Shown: in pieces, positions 6,712-15,590 of the stretch
Position numbering within the stretch: position 1 is the stretch's first letter
Layout of the letters: every line of letters starts with the position of its first letter
Source of the DNA: Castellaniella sp041675725
GTDB lineage: Bacteria > Pseudomonadota > Gammaproteobacteria > Burkholderiales > Burkholderiaceae_B
Direction: 5' to 3'
Assembly (NCBI RefSeq): GCF_041675725.1
Contig: NZ_JBAYTI010000057.1
Span: 1 to 16,528, forward strand
Length of the DNA stretch: 16,528 bases
Notes under the pieces: generated by a model
Seen by the model: only the letters and a program-made list of their open reading frames with translations
Told to the model about the DNA's origin: nothing
The model's database searches: none
Translations under genes and position numbers: made by a program

Positions 6712-6755
6712 CCAGTGGTGTTAGAGTGGATCCTTGAGCTGCCGGAGAAACTCTG

Positions 6756-8686
6756 ATGATTTGCAAACGCTGGTTGCTTGCCATACTGCTGGCCCTGGGG
6801 CTATGGGCGCCGCTGACGCTGGTGCAGGCCGCGGGCTGCCAAGGGGGCCCGCCGGTCCGGCTTGCCGGGCAGGACTGGGAAAGCGCGGCGTTCACCACAC
6901 ACGTCATTCAGCGGCTGCTGCAGATGGGTTTCGGCTGCGCCACCGAGATCGTGCCCGGCACCACGGCCGCACTCGAGACCGCACTGACCCGCGGCGACAT
7001 CGACGTCATCGCCGAACAATGGACAGGCCGCTCGCCGATTGTGCAGAAGGCGGTGGACGATGGCACGGTCCAGGTGGTGGGGGATACGCTGGCGGGGGGG
7101 GCCACCCAGGGTTGGTACGTACCCGACTACGTCGTCCATGGCGACAAAGCACGCGGCATCCGGCCGCTGGCGCCGGATTTGCGCAGTTGGCGCGATCTGC
7201 CGCGTTACAAAGACCTGTTTCGCGATCCCGAACAGCCCGCCCTGGGGCGTTTTCTCGGCTGTCCGCGCGGCTGGGTGTGCGAGAAGACAAACGAGCGCCT
7301 GCTGCAGCTCTATGGGCTGACCCAAGACTACGTCGACGTGCATCCGGGCACCGGGGCGGCGCTGGATTCGACCATCAGCTCGGCCTATGACCGCGGCGTT
7401 CCCCTGCTTTTTTATTACTGGCAGCCCGCTGGCCTGATGGCCAAATACGCGTTCTTCAAGATAGAGCAGGCGGCCTTTGACGAGCGCTGCTGGCAAACAG
7501 TGCTCACGGGCGAAGAACCCATGTGCGCGTCCGACTTCCCCATTGCCCACATCGGCATTGCGGTGACGTCGGCCTTTGCGCACAACAATCCGGGCATCCT
7601 CGAATTTTTCGAGCGTCTGCAGGTCGAACCGCAGTTGCTCAATGCGGCCATTTTGAAAATGAGCGAGGCGCATGAAGACGGCGCGACCCTGGCCCAGGCT
7701 TTTTTACGCGACCACCCCGAGGTATGGGGCGCGTGGCTCGAACCAGACACCCGCGCCAGGGTCCAGGCGGCATTGCGCGTGGCCGATCCGGCCGCGCGCC
7801 CGGCCACTGCGGGGGCTGCCTTTTTTCCCGACTGGTCCACGACCGCATTCATCAACCAGCAGCTCATGGACGCAGTCAAGGCCTACGGCGACCGGCTGCA
7901 CGCCGTGAGCGACTTTGTCTTGCGCACCGTGCTGACACCCATCGAACGGGGCCTCGAGCGGCTGCCGCCCTGGCTCGTGCTGCTGGCCGTCGCGGCGCTG
8001 GCGTGGCACGCCACGCGCCGGATCGCGCCCGTGATTCTCTATACGCTGGGGCTCTACCTGATTGGGGCAGTGGGCCTGTGGCTGGCGCTCATGCAGACGC
8101 TGGCGCTGGTCGTGGTGGCTACCCTCCTCACCATTGCCCTGGGGATTCCGCTGGGCATCGCCGCCGCGCAAAGCCGCTGGCTGCGGCGCCTGGTGGCCCC
8201 CGTCATGGATGCCATGCAGACCATGCCCAGCTTCGTCTATCTGGTACCCATCTTGATGCTCTTTGGCCTGGGCAAGGTCCCCGCCCTGTTCGCCACGGTG
8301 GTGTATGCGATCCCGCCGCTCGTGCGGTTGACGACTCTGGGGCTGCGCCAGGTCGACCACAATGTCACCGAGGCGGCCCAGTCCTTTGGCGTGACGCGCT
8401 GGCAGATGCTGGTCCTGGTGACCCTGCCGCTGGCGCGCCCCAGCATCATGGCCGGCATCAACCAGGCCACCATGATGGCGCTCGCCATGGTCGTGGTCGC
8501 TTCCATGATCGGGGCGCGGGGCCTGGGCGAAGACGTGCTGGCCGGCATCCAGACGCTGGATGTCGGCCGTGGCCTGCAAGCGGGGGTGGCCATCGTGATC
8601 CTGGCCATCGTGATCGACCGGATTACCCAGGCCTATGGGCGGGCCTCGCGCCAGCGCGCGAAACACCCCACTCGAGAGGACGCCTG

Positions 8687-8687
<1 letters not shown>
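6756..8687 (+). CDS. Quaternary-amine ABC importer, binding protein fused to permease
   Basis: A 643-residue protein joining a ProX-like binding domain to a ProW-like permease. Residues 1-27 are a signal peptide or anchor; C28 follows AAG, a weak lipobox. The binding domain (about 30-340) has W89 (AEQWTG), C169-x3-W173-x-C175 (GCPRGWVCE) and W222 (FYYWQPAG), matching the three-Trp cage and Cys pair of ProX. From about residue 375 there are several membrane helices and the ATPase-contact loop EAAQSFGVTRWQ near 538-549, then PLARPSIMAGINQATMMALAMVV. Expected ligands are glycine betaine, choline, carnitine or similar. GGAG lies 8 bases before the ATG. The stop overlaps the ATPase gene start (TGATG). 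Known lactococcal OpuA fusions have the binding domain at the C terminus, so the order is reversed here. An 8-G run occurs at 7094-7101. Confidence 0.92.
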
Positions 8688-9547
<860 letters not shown>

Positions 9548-9573
9548 TGCACCAGCCGCGTGGCGCGCCGGTA

Positions 9574-10482
9574 TCAGGGTGTGGGGCCGTGCGACCCCAG
9601 CGCCTGGGCGTCCAGCAGGCCGGCCAGCTGGCTCACCAGCTTGTCGCCATGGCCCATCAGCGTGGCCAGGTTGAAGGTGTCGTAGATCGGCGCCCACAGC
9701 AAGCCCAGCATATCGGTGCCGTCGAGCATGCGGTGGTAGCAGCCCAGGTCTTTGCGGGCATTGCGCAGCGTGAATTGCATGCCGGTCTCGTCGCCTTCGA
9801 GCAGGCGCGAGACGATGGTGCTGAAGGCCGTGCTGTTGGCGCCGCCGCGCGACGCGACTTCGTACAGTTTGGCCAGATCCACGCCCGTGGCGCGTGCCGC
9901 CATGATGGCCTCGGCCGCCAGGGCGGCGTGGCCCAGCGTCAGCAGATTGTTGATCAGCTTCAGCTTCAGGGCGCTGCCCAGCTCGCCGATGTCGAAGATG
10001 TTTTCGCAGCACGCCTGGACGACTGTGCGGACCTGAGCGCGGATGGCGGGGTCGCCGCCGAGCATGATGTTCAGGCGGCCTTCTTCGGCTTCGCGCGGCG
10101 TTCGTGCCAGCGGGGCGTCGATCAGGTGCATGCCGCGCTCGGCGAGCTGGCGCCCGATGTCCAGCGTCACCGAAGGGTCGCCGGTGGAGCAGTCGACCAC
10201 AATCAATCCCGCGCGCCCGTTTTCGAGGATGCCGTGCTCGCCCTGCACGAGTTCTTGGACGACCGTGGACGAAGTCACGCACAAGATCAGCATGTCGACC
10301 GCGGCGGCAATTTCGCCGGGCGTCTGGGCCTCGGTGGCGCCGCGCGCGAGCAGGTCGTCGATGGGCGCCCGGTTCTTATGCCCCATGAGCATGAGCGGAT
10401 AGCCCGCCTTGAGCAGGTTTTTCGCCATGCCGTGCCCCATGAGACCGGCGCCTATGAAGCCCAGTTTTTCAATGTTTGCCAT
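9574..10482 (-). CDS. NAD(P)-dependent beta-hydroxyacid dehydrogenase (HIBADH/GarR/YihU family)
   Basis: A 302-residue dehydrogenase or reductase of the 3-hydroxyisobutyrate dehydrogenase superfamily. The Rossmann motif GFIGAGLMGHGMAKNLL lies at 8-24. The substrate loop is DAPLARTPREAEEGRLNIM at 122-140, where the usual SGG is replaced by ART. The catalytic segment KLKLINNLL has K175 and N179. The RT in the substrate loop and the VKLINN-like segment recall YihU (sulfolactaldehyde reductase) more than GarR, so a small aldehyde or semialdehyde acid is a likely substrate; the exact one is unknown. GAGG lies 7 bases before the ATG. It is divergent from a DapA-family gene across a 173-base region and convergent with the importer ATPase gene, with only 26 bases between their stops. 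Confidence 0.9.
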   Translation of the reverse strand: MANIEKLGFIGAGLMGHGMAKNLLKAGYPLMLMGHKNRAPIDDLLARGATEAQTPGEIAAAVDMLILCVTSSTVVQELVQGEHGILENGRAGLIVVDCSTGDPSVTLDIGRQLAERGMHLIDAPLARTPREAEEGRLNIMLGGDPAIRAQVRTVVQACCENIFDIGELGSALKLKLINNLLTLGHAALAAEAIMAARATGVDLAKLYEVASRGGANSTAFSTIVSRLLEGDETGMQFTLRNARKDLGCYHRMLDGTDMLGLLWAPIYDTFNLATLMGHGDKLVSQLAGLLDAQALGSHGPTP

Positions 10483-10655
10483 TTTGATTCCTCTGAATGA
10501 TTCGCGATGCCTGGATCATTAAGATAGCCTGTTTTGATGAAGATCGCCGAGTCCCCGGCGCGCCGAGCGGGTGCATTAAGCAGTACGATAACCGGGTTGG
10601 CCTGCCGTTCCGGGCAGGTATTCCGTTCCTCGATCCTGCAAGGTGTGCGCACGTC
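10483..10655. promoter_or_regulatory. Shared divergent promoter region of the dehydrogenase and DapA-family genes
   Basis: This 173-base region contains an inverted repeat AATGAT (10496-10501) / ATCATT (10515-10520) with a 13-base spacer, placed just upstream of the dehydrogenase ribosome-binding site. It also has a stem-loop CCTGCC (10601-10606) / GGCAGG (10613-10618) in the DapA-family leader. I see no convincing -35/-10 pair in either direction. The inverted repeat is a candidate operator for coordinate control of both genes. Confidence 0.4.
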
Positions 10656-11546
10656 ATGTTTTCAGGTCTCAGCGCTTTCCCCCTGACCCCCGTGTCTGAA
10701 TCCGCCCTCGATGAAGCCGCTTTCGTGCGCCTGATCGAGCGGCTGGTGGATGCCGGCGTAGACTCTATCTGCGCCTTGGGGTCCACGGGCAGTTATCCGT
10801 ATCTCACGCGGGCTGAACGGGCGCGCATTGCCCGTCTGGCCGTCGAGCATGCCGGTCCGATCCCGGTCATGGTGGGGGTGGGCGCGTTGCGCACCCGCGA
10901 CGTGCTCGATCTGGTGCACGACGCGCAGCAGGCGGGGGTGCGCGGGGTGCTATTGGCGCCCGTATCCTATCAGCTGCTCTTGCCCGACGAGGTCTATGGC
11001 CTATATGAGGCCGTGTCGCGCTCGTTGTCGGTGCCGCTGTGCGTCTACGACAATCCGCGCACGACGCGCTTCGAATTTTCCGATGCCCTGCACGGCCGGA
11101 TCGCGCGGCTGCCGCACGTGGCATCCATCAAGATTCCAGCCGTGCCGCTCGATCCGGACGCCGCGCGCGAGCGGGTCGCGCGTCTGCGGGCGCAGATCCC
11201 CGCGCAGGTCACCATAGGGGTCAGCGGCGACGCGTCGGCCGCCCAGGGCCTGCTGGCGGGCTGCGAGGCCTGGTATTCGGTGGTGGGTGGGCTGTTTCCA
11301 CGAACGGCGCTGGCCATTACCCGGGCAGCCCAGGCTGGCGATGCGCGGCAGGCCGCGCAGCAGTCCGAACGGTTGGCTCCATTATGGGCGCTGTATCGGC
11401 AATGCGGCAGCGTGCGCGTCATGGCGGCCGCCGCCGAAATCCTTGGGCTGGCGCAGGCTGGTTGTTTGCCCTTGCCGCTCAGGCCGTTGCAGGCGCAAGC
11501 GCGCCAGGAGCTCGAAAGCGTGCTGGCCGCGCTTCAGCTGGGTTAG
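10656..11546 (+). CDS. Dihydrodipicolinate synthase (DapA) superfamily lyase/aldolase
   Basis: A 296-residue TIM-barrel Schiff-base enzyme of the DapA/N-acetylneuraminate lyase superfamily. FSGLSAFPLTPV opens the barrel, ALGSTGSYPYLTRAER (40-55) is the GTTGE-like pyruvate-binding segment, CVYDNPRTT carries Y131, and ASIKIP carries the Schiff-base K159. True DapA has YNxPxRT with an arginine that binds the second carboxylate; here the arginine is one place off, and GE of GTTGE is GS. It is therefore probably not lysine biosynthesis but a catabolic aldolase or dehydratase acting on a 2-keto acid. ATG 10656 with AAGGTG upstream gives the family length. It diverges from the dehydrogenase gene, which could process the aldehyde it releases. 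The substrate is unknown. Confidence 0.88.
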   Translation: MFSGLSAFPLTPVSESALDEAAFVRLIERLVDAGVDSICALGSTGSYPYLTRAERARIARLAVEHAGPIPVMVGVGALRTRDVLDLVHDAQQAGVRGVLLAPVSYQLLLPDEVYGLYEAVSRSLSVPLCVYDNPRTTRFEFSDALHGRIARLPHVASIKIPAVPLDPDAARERVARLRAQIPAQVTIGVSGDASAAQGLLAGCEAWYSVVGGLFPRTALAITRAAQAGDARQAAQQSERLAPLWALYRQCGSVRVMAAAAEILGLAQAGCLPLPLRPLQAQARQELESVLAALQLG

Positions 11547-11547
11547 C

Positions 11548-11580
11548 CGGCCCGTTGTGGGGGCCGAGCGTGTTTATTTG
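11548..11580. terminator. Terminator between convergent DapA-family and proX genes
   Basis: CGGCCC (11548-11553) and GGGCCG (11561-11566) form a perfect 6-base stem around a 7-base loop, starting 1 base after the DapA-family stop. A T-rich tract (TGTTTATTT) follows within a few bases on the plus strand. It should end plus-strand transcription; on the minus strand it could also act on proX messages but lacks a good T run. Confidence 0.5.
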
Positions 11581-12596
11581 GCGGCCGCCAGCGCGTCGTT
11601 CACCCACTGGTCAAATTCTTTTTCGTGCGCCTTGATCCAGCCGTTGACGTGTTTTTCGATGTCGGCGGGGGTATCGGCGCCGTCCGCCATGGCGCGGTTT
11701 TGCGCGTTGATGTCGGCGATCGGAATCTTCACCTCTTCGAAGAATTTCTTCGCGGCGGGGTTCTTTTCAAGAAAGTCGCGGTTGACGACAATGCGCGTGG
11801 TGTTCACCAGCCAGCCATAGTCTTTGCCGTTGGGCAGTTGGGTATTCTGCTGCTTTTGGTCTTCGGGCTGCGAAGAGAACGGCACTTCCAGGAACACCAC
11901 GTCCTGGCCGGGTTTGAGCACGTTGCTGATCCAGAAGGGCGTCCAGGTGTAGTAGAAAATGGGCTTGCCCTGCTTGTAGCGCGTCATGGTGTCGGCCATC
12001 AACGCCGTGTAATTGCCCTGATCGTGGTTGATCGAGCCGCGCAGGCCGTAGGCATCGAGCTGGTGTTCGATGATGCGTTCGCAGCCCCAGCCGGGGTTGC
12101 AGCCCGTGAGGTTGGCCTTGCCGTCGCCGTCCGTATCGAACAGCGCGGCCAGCTTCGGATCCTTGAGCTGCTCGATATTGTGGATGCCATATTCGTCCGC
12201 GGTCTTCTTGTCGATCAGGTAGCCCTGCAGGGAATTTTCCACCAATGCGTTGTCGCGCCACAATTTGGCATCGCCGCCCGAGTGCTCGTAGAAGTCGTTG
12301 TGCAGGGGATCCCAATGAACCGGAAAGAACGTGGCATCCCCGTTGGCGACGGCCAGGTGGACCGTCGGAATGTCGAGCTCGACGATCGGCTGGACATCGT
12401 AGCCCAGGCGCTCGAGCCCCTTCATGACAATTTTGGTCTGGAAATTTTCTTCGGCGATGCTGCTTTTCGCCGGGATCATCTTGATGCCTGCGCCGGGCAG
12501 TTCGGCCCCAATGGCTGTACCGGCGGTCATGGCCAGTGCGAGACCGACGCCGGCCAGCAAGTGGCTGTAGCGTGCGGTTCGGGTGTCATCAGACAT
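11574..12596 (-). CDS. proX: Glycine betaine/proline betaine-binding periplasmic protein ProX
   Basis: A 340-residue periplasmic binding protein of the ProU importer. A signal peptide spans about residues 1-31 (GTAIGA|E), with an arginine-containing N terminus. Three tryptophans, W95 (FPVHWDPLHNDFY), W170 (GCNPGWGCE) and W218 (FYYTWTPFW), are spaced 75 and 48 residues apart, the same spacing as the W65/W140/W188 cage of mature E. coli ProX. C166 and C172 match its disulfide pair. These strongly support binding of betaine-type cations. AAGGAG precedes the ATG. It is the last gene of proV-proW-proX, 45 bases after proW with a stem-loop at the junction, and converges on the DapA-family gene. Confidence 0.97.
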   Translation of the reverse strand: MSDDTRTARYSHLLAGVGLALAMTAGTAIGAELPGAGIKMIPAKSSIAEENFQTKIVMKGLERLGYDVQPIVELDIPTVHLAVANGDATFFPVHWDPLHNDFYEHSGGDAKLWRDNALVENSLQGYLIDKKTADEYGIHNIEQLKDPKLAALFDTDGDGKANLTGCNPGWGCERIIEHQLDAYGLRGSINHDQGNYTALMADTMTRYKQGKPIFYYTWTPFWISNVLKPGQDVVFLEVPFSSQPEDQKQQNTQLPNGKDYGWLVNTTRIVVNRDFLEKNPAAKKFFEEVKIPIADINAQNRAMADGADTPADIEKHVNGWIKAHEKEFDQWVNDALAAAK

Positions 12597-12636
12597 AGCG
12601 TAGCTCCTTTTATGGGTTGAGGGATGGAATGGCCCA

Positions 12637-12655
12637 TGCCTTCAGGAGGAAGGCA
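12637..12655 (-). repeat. Stem-loop at the proW stop / proW-proX junction
   Basis: TGCCTTC (12637-12643) pairs perfectly with GAAGGCA (12649-12655) around a 5-base loop, covering the proW stop codon. It is followed by proX 40 bases downstream. No T run follows, so it is more likely an mRNA-stabilising or attenuating structure that sets the ratio of proX to proVW than a full terminator. Confidence 0.45.
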
Positions 12656-13886
12656 GGCCTTTGGGGTGTTGTGCGGTCTTTTGGGGTTCGGCCGCCTCGC
12701 GGCGTGTGGCCGCCAGGCGCCAGAAAATCCCCACGGGGCCGCTCATGTACCAGCGCTGGTGCGGGTTGCGCTTGGCTTTTCCCAGGGTTTGGGTGATCCG
12801 ATCCAGGACGATGGCCAGGATCACGATGCCGAGGCCGCCCACCACGGCCAGCCCCATGTCCAGGCGGCCGATGCCGCGCAGCACCATCTGGCCCAGACCG
12901 CCCACGGCGATCATCGAGGCGATCACCACCATGGACAGCGACAACATCAGGCACTGGTTGATGCCCGCCATGATGGACGGCATGGCCAGCGGCAGCTGCA
13001 CTTTGCGCAGCAGCTGCCAGGGCGAGGCGCCATATGATTTTGCCGCTTCGACCAGGTCGGGCCGCACCTGGCGGATCCCCAGGTTGGTCAGCCGCACCAG
13101 CGGCGGCAAGGCAAAGATGATGGTCACGATCACGCCAGGCACGTTGCCGATGCCGAACAGCATGACCACCGGCACCAGGTAGACAAAGGCGGGCGTGGTC
13201 TGCATGGCGTCCAGAAACGGGCGGCAGATTCGCTCGGCCGTGTCGCTGCGGGCGAGCCAGATGCCCAGGGGGATGCCGATGAGCACGCAGAACACCAGGG
13301 ACGTGAGCACCAGCGACAGAGTGATCATGGATTCCTGCCAGACGCCCAGGGTGATCACCAGCAAGAGTGAAAACAGCGTGGCCAGGCCCAGGAAACGGCC
13401 CGCCAGCTGCCAGGCGATCAGCGACAGGATGGCGATCATGACCGGCGCCGATGGATATTGCAATACGGCGTCCACATAGCTCAGCAAGACGTCCACCGGC
13501 TGGCGCAGCGCCTGGAAGAAGGCACGGAAGTGCAGCACGATCCAGTCCAGGCTTTGGTTGATCCAATCCTGGATCGGCAGCGTGCCGTCCCAGATTTGCT
13601 GCCAGGACAGGCCAGGGTCAGCGGACAGGGCTTGCTGTGCGTCCGTGGCGGAATCCTGACTGGGGCTGCTCAGCCAGCCATTGGCCGGACCGCCCGCATC
13701 CGCGCCCGTGCCGTCGCCGCCCGACATCGCCGACCACGGGTCGCTCGAGTCCACGGCGCCGTCGTCGCCCATGGCCGCCCAGGGGTCGTCTGGTTCGGTG
13801 GCGGCGTCCGAGGGCGTGGTGGCGGCGCTGCCATCGTCATCCTGGCCGCTCAGGGCGGCCCAGGGATCCGGATTGGTCTGGTCCAT
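12642..13886 (-). CDS. proW: Glycine betaine/proline betaine ABC importer permease ProW
   Basis: A 414-residue inner-membrane permease. Residues 1-75 form an acidic, low-complexity cytoplasmic tail with three DPW[A/S]A[L/M] repeats at residues 7, 34 and 49. A PIQDWINQSLDWIVLHFR segment then leads into the membrane domain, with several hydrophobic helices, LLDAMQTTPAFVYLVP-like FLDAMQTTPAFVYLVPVVML, and the ATPase-contact loop EAAKSYGASPWQLL followed by PLAMPSIMAGINQ. The C terminus NPHQRWYMSGPVGIF matches E. coli ProW and is then extended by roughly 25 residues rich in R, E and Q. ATG 13886 has AAGGAC upstream. The gene lies 25 bases after proV and 45 bases before proX. Confidence 0.97.
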   Translation of the reverse strand: MDQTNPDPWAALSGQDDDGSAATTPSDAATEPDDPWAAMGDDGAVDSSDPWSAMSGGDGTGADAGGPANGWLSSPSQDSATDAQQALSADPGLSWQQIWDGTLPIQDWINQSLDWIVLHFRAFFQALRQPVDVLLSYVDAVLQYPSAPVMIAILSLIAWQLAGRFLGLATLFSLLLVITLGVWQESMITLSLVLTSLVFCVLIGIPLGIWLARSDTAERICRPFLDAMQTTPAFVYLVPVVMLFGIGNVPGVIVTIIFALPPLVRLTNLGIRQVRPDLVEAAKSYGASPWQLLRKVQLPLAMPSIMAGINQCLMLSLSMVVIASMIAVGGLGQMVLRGIGRLDMGLAVVGGLGIVILAIVLDRITQTLGKAKRNPHQRWYMSGPVGIFWRLAATRREAAEPQKTAQHPKGLPSS

Positions 13887-13911
13887 TGTGAAGTCCTTTG
13901 GGTAAATGGGG

Positions 13912-15192
13912 TCAGGCGTCATGGGGGGCGGCCAAGGCCGTAGCCTGGGGTGCGCTGGCTGCTTCGGAGATCTCCGGCAGCGGATCGCCATGCGGATCGG
14001 TGGTCGGGTCCAGGAATTTCAGCAGGGTGGTGCGGCTGATGGCACCCAGGAACCGGCCCTGGCCGTCGACCACGGGCAGGGGGTAGGAATGGGCGACCAT
14101 GCGCGTGTACAGATCGTTGATGAGTGTGTCGGCGGCCACGGGTTCGATGTCGGCCAGAAACGCTTTCTCCAGGCCGACGGGACCGTCCTGGCCACGCAGG
14201 GCTGCACGCAGCGAGTCGCTTGAGACCATGCCCAGGAACCGGTGGTGCGGCGTCACCACGAATGCCCATTCGCGGTCGTGCTCCTGCAGCCGTTCCAGTG
14301 CTCTTCGGCAGCCCCGGTTCGGGCTCTCCGAGATCTCCACCTGGGTCTTGCGCGCAATATCGCCCGCCTTGAAGACGGCGGCCGCATCGACGCCCCGAAT
14401 GAAGCTGCGCACGTATGCATTGGCCGGGCGCCGCAGAATCTCTTCGGGGGTGCCGACCTGCACCACGTAGCCGTCATTCATGATGGCGATGCGATCGCCA
14501 ATGCGCATGGCTTCATCCAGGTCGTGTGAAATGAACACGATGGTGCGTCGCTTTTCTTCTTGCAGGCGCAGCAGTTCATCCTGCATTTCGGTTCGTATGA
14601 TCGGGTCCAGCGCCGAAAAGGCTTCGTCCATCAGCAGGATGGAGGGGTCGGCGGCCAGCGCCCGCGCCAGGCCCACCCGTTGCTGCATGCCGCCCGAGAG
14701 CTCATCGGGGTACGAGCGTGCCCAGACTTCGAGGCCGACCTGGCGCAGGGCCTGGTGGGCCTGCCGCAGGCGGGTGGCTCTGTCCACGCCGTCGAGTTCG
14801 AGCCCGAAGGCCACGTTATCTTCGACCGTCAGGTGGGGCAGCAGGGCGAACGACTGGAAAACCATGCTCATGTCTTTGCGCCGCAGGCGCCTCAGTTCGG
14901 CGCTGCCGTACGTGCCGATGTCGTGGCCGTCGACGATGACCTGCCCGCTGGTGGGTTCGATCAGGCGATTGAGCAGCCGCACCAGCGTGGATTTTCCAGA
15001 CCCGGACAGGCCCATGATGACGAAAATCTCACCGGCTTTGATGTCGAATGTGGCATCGAACACACCGATCGTCTGCCGGGTGCGTTCCAGGATCTCCTGC
15101 TTGGAATGTCCCTGGCGTGCGAGCTCCAGCGCCCGGGCCGGGCTGTCGCCGAAGACTTTGAAAAGGTTCTGGATCTGGATGGGCTTGGCCAT
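13912..15192 (-). CDS. proV: Glycine betaine/proline betaine ABC importer ATPase ProV, with CBS domains
   Basis: A 426-residue ABC ATPase of ProU. It starts IQIQNLFKVFG, with Walker A GLSGSGKST at 61-69, Q-loop MVFQSFALLPH at 110-120, signature LSGGMQQRV at 165-173, Walker B ILLMDEAFSALDP ending at 197, and H-loop ISHD with H223. After residue 275 come two CBS motifs, about 278-335 (WAFVVTPHHRFLGMVSSDSL) and 340-395 (YPLPVVDGQGRFLGAISRTTLL), which in relatives sense ionic strength or nucleotides. A short Ala/Pro tail follows. GAGGA/AGGAAAG precedes ATG 15192. It is the first gene of proVWX and is preceded by a leader of about 260 bases. Confidence 0.97.
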   Translation of the reverse strand: MAKPIQIQNLFKVFGDSPARALELARQGHSKQEILERTRQTIGVFDATFDIKAGEIFVIMGLSGSGKSTLVRLLNRLIEPTSGQVIVDGHDIGTYGSAELRRLRRKDMSMVFQSFALLPHLTVEDNVAFGLELDGVDRATRLRQAHQALRQVGLEVWARSYPDELSGGMQQRVGLARALAADPSILLMDEAFSALDPIIRTEMQDELLRLQEEKRRTIVFISHDLDEAMRIGDRIAIMNDGYVVQVGTPEEILRRPANAYVRSFIRGVDAAAVFKAGDIARKTQVEISESPNRGCRRALERLQEHDREWAFVVTPHHRFLGMVSSDSLRAALRGQDGPVGLEKAFLADIEPVAADTLINDLYTRMVAHSYPLPVVDGQGRFLGAISRTTLLKFLDPTTDPHGDPLPEISEAASAPQATALAAPHDA

Positions 15193-15459
15193 GCGCTTTC
15201 CTCGCCTGTTGAGCGTCGGGCGCCGCTGGTTGCAACCGTTGAATGATTACAGGACGTACCCGGCGCAACTATGTGTTGCCAGACTGGCACCCTGTGGGTG
15301 CCCGGCCGCTTCGAGCCGTGTATGAGCCGAAGCGCCGAATGACCGGTTCGTAACGATGCGTGTGCGAGCACGAACATCGCCTTTTGCGCTGCTTGCGGCG
15401 TTAAACGTCACTTGCAGCCGCGCTGAAATCTGCATGCTGCAGCAAGCGCAAAACGGTGG
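15193..15459 (-). promoter_or_regulatory. Long structured leader of the proVWX transcript
   Basis: If transcription starts about 7 bases after the -10 box at 15460-15465, the proV leader is about 260 bases. Near its 5' end, minus-strand TTTTGCGC-TTGC (15453-15442) pairs with GCAA-(3-base bulge)-GCGCAAAA (15396-15382), a 12-pair stem enclosing about 45 bases. Further on, GGCACCC-TGT-GGGTGCC (15286-15302) and TGCCA-GAC-TGGCA (15277-15289) are hairpins that share bases and so exclude each other. A palindrome GGTTGCAACC sits at 15228-15237, 36 bases before the start codon. I recognise no known riboswitch class. Confidence 0.45.
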
Positions 15460-15488
15460 ATTATAACAAACTATGCATGTAAATCCAA
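15460..15488 (-). promoter_or_regulatory. Candidate sigma-70 promoter of proVWX
   Basis: Minus-strand TATAAT (15465-15460) is a perfect -10 box; a 17-base spacer places TTGGAT (15488-15483) at -35, which keeps only the TTG of the consensus. The spacer and flanks are AT-rich compared with the surroundings. A weak -35 with good -10 suits an osmotically tuned promoter. Confidence 0.55.
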
Positions 15489-15492
15489 GTTG

Positions 15493-15507
15493 AACGATCC
15501 GATCGTT
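15493..15507. promoter_or_regulatory. 15-base palindrome, candidate operator
   Basis: AACGATC-C-GATCGTT is a perfect 7-base inverted repeat around one base. It lies 4 bases upstream of the proposed proV -35 element and about 85 bases upstream of the peroxidase -10. It could bind a dimeric repressor or activator acting on either gene. A second palindrome, CGCTGCGCGCAGCG, occurs at 15530-15543. Confidence 0.45.
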
Positions 15508-15590
15508 ATAAGGACTGGCGGCCTGCCGGCGCTGCGCGCAGCGAAACCCTTGCGCGGGATCAACATACGGCGTGAGCTTTTAGTCTAAGC

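Noticed and set aside
7724..8686. Apparent N-terminal extension of the second importer ATPase, giving a 607-residue protein
   Set aside because: The extension is the out-of-frame reading of the permease gene; the ATPase proper starts at ATG 8687, which overlaps the permease stop.
10497..10655. Longer start for the DapA-family gene
   Set aside because: The added 53 residues do not fit the family's N terminus and include the inverted repeat and leader stem-loop; ATG 10656 has a ribosome-binding site and gives the normal length.
12624..13182. Open plus-strand frames antisense to proW
   Set aside because: proW is unmistakable on the other strand; these frames carry no motif.
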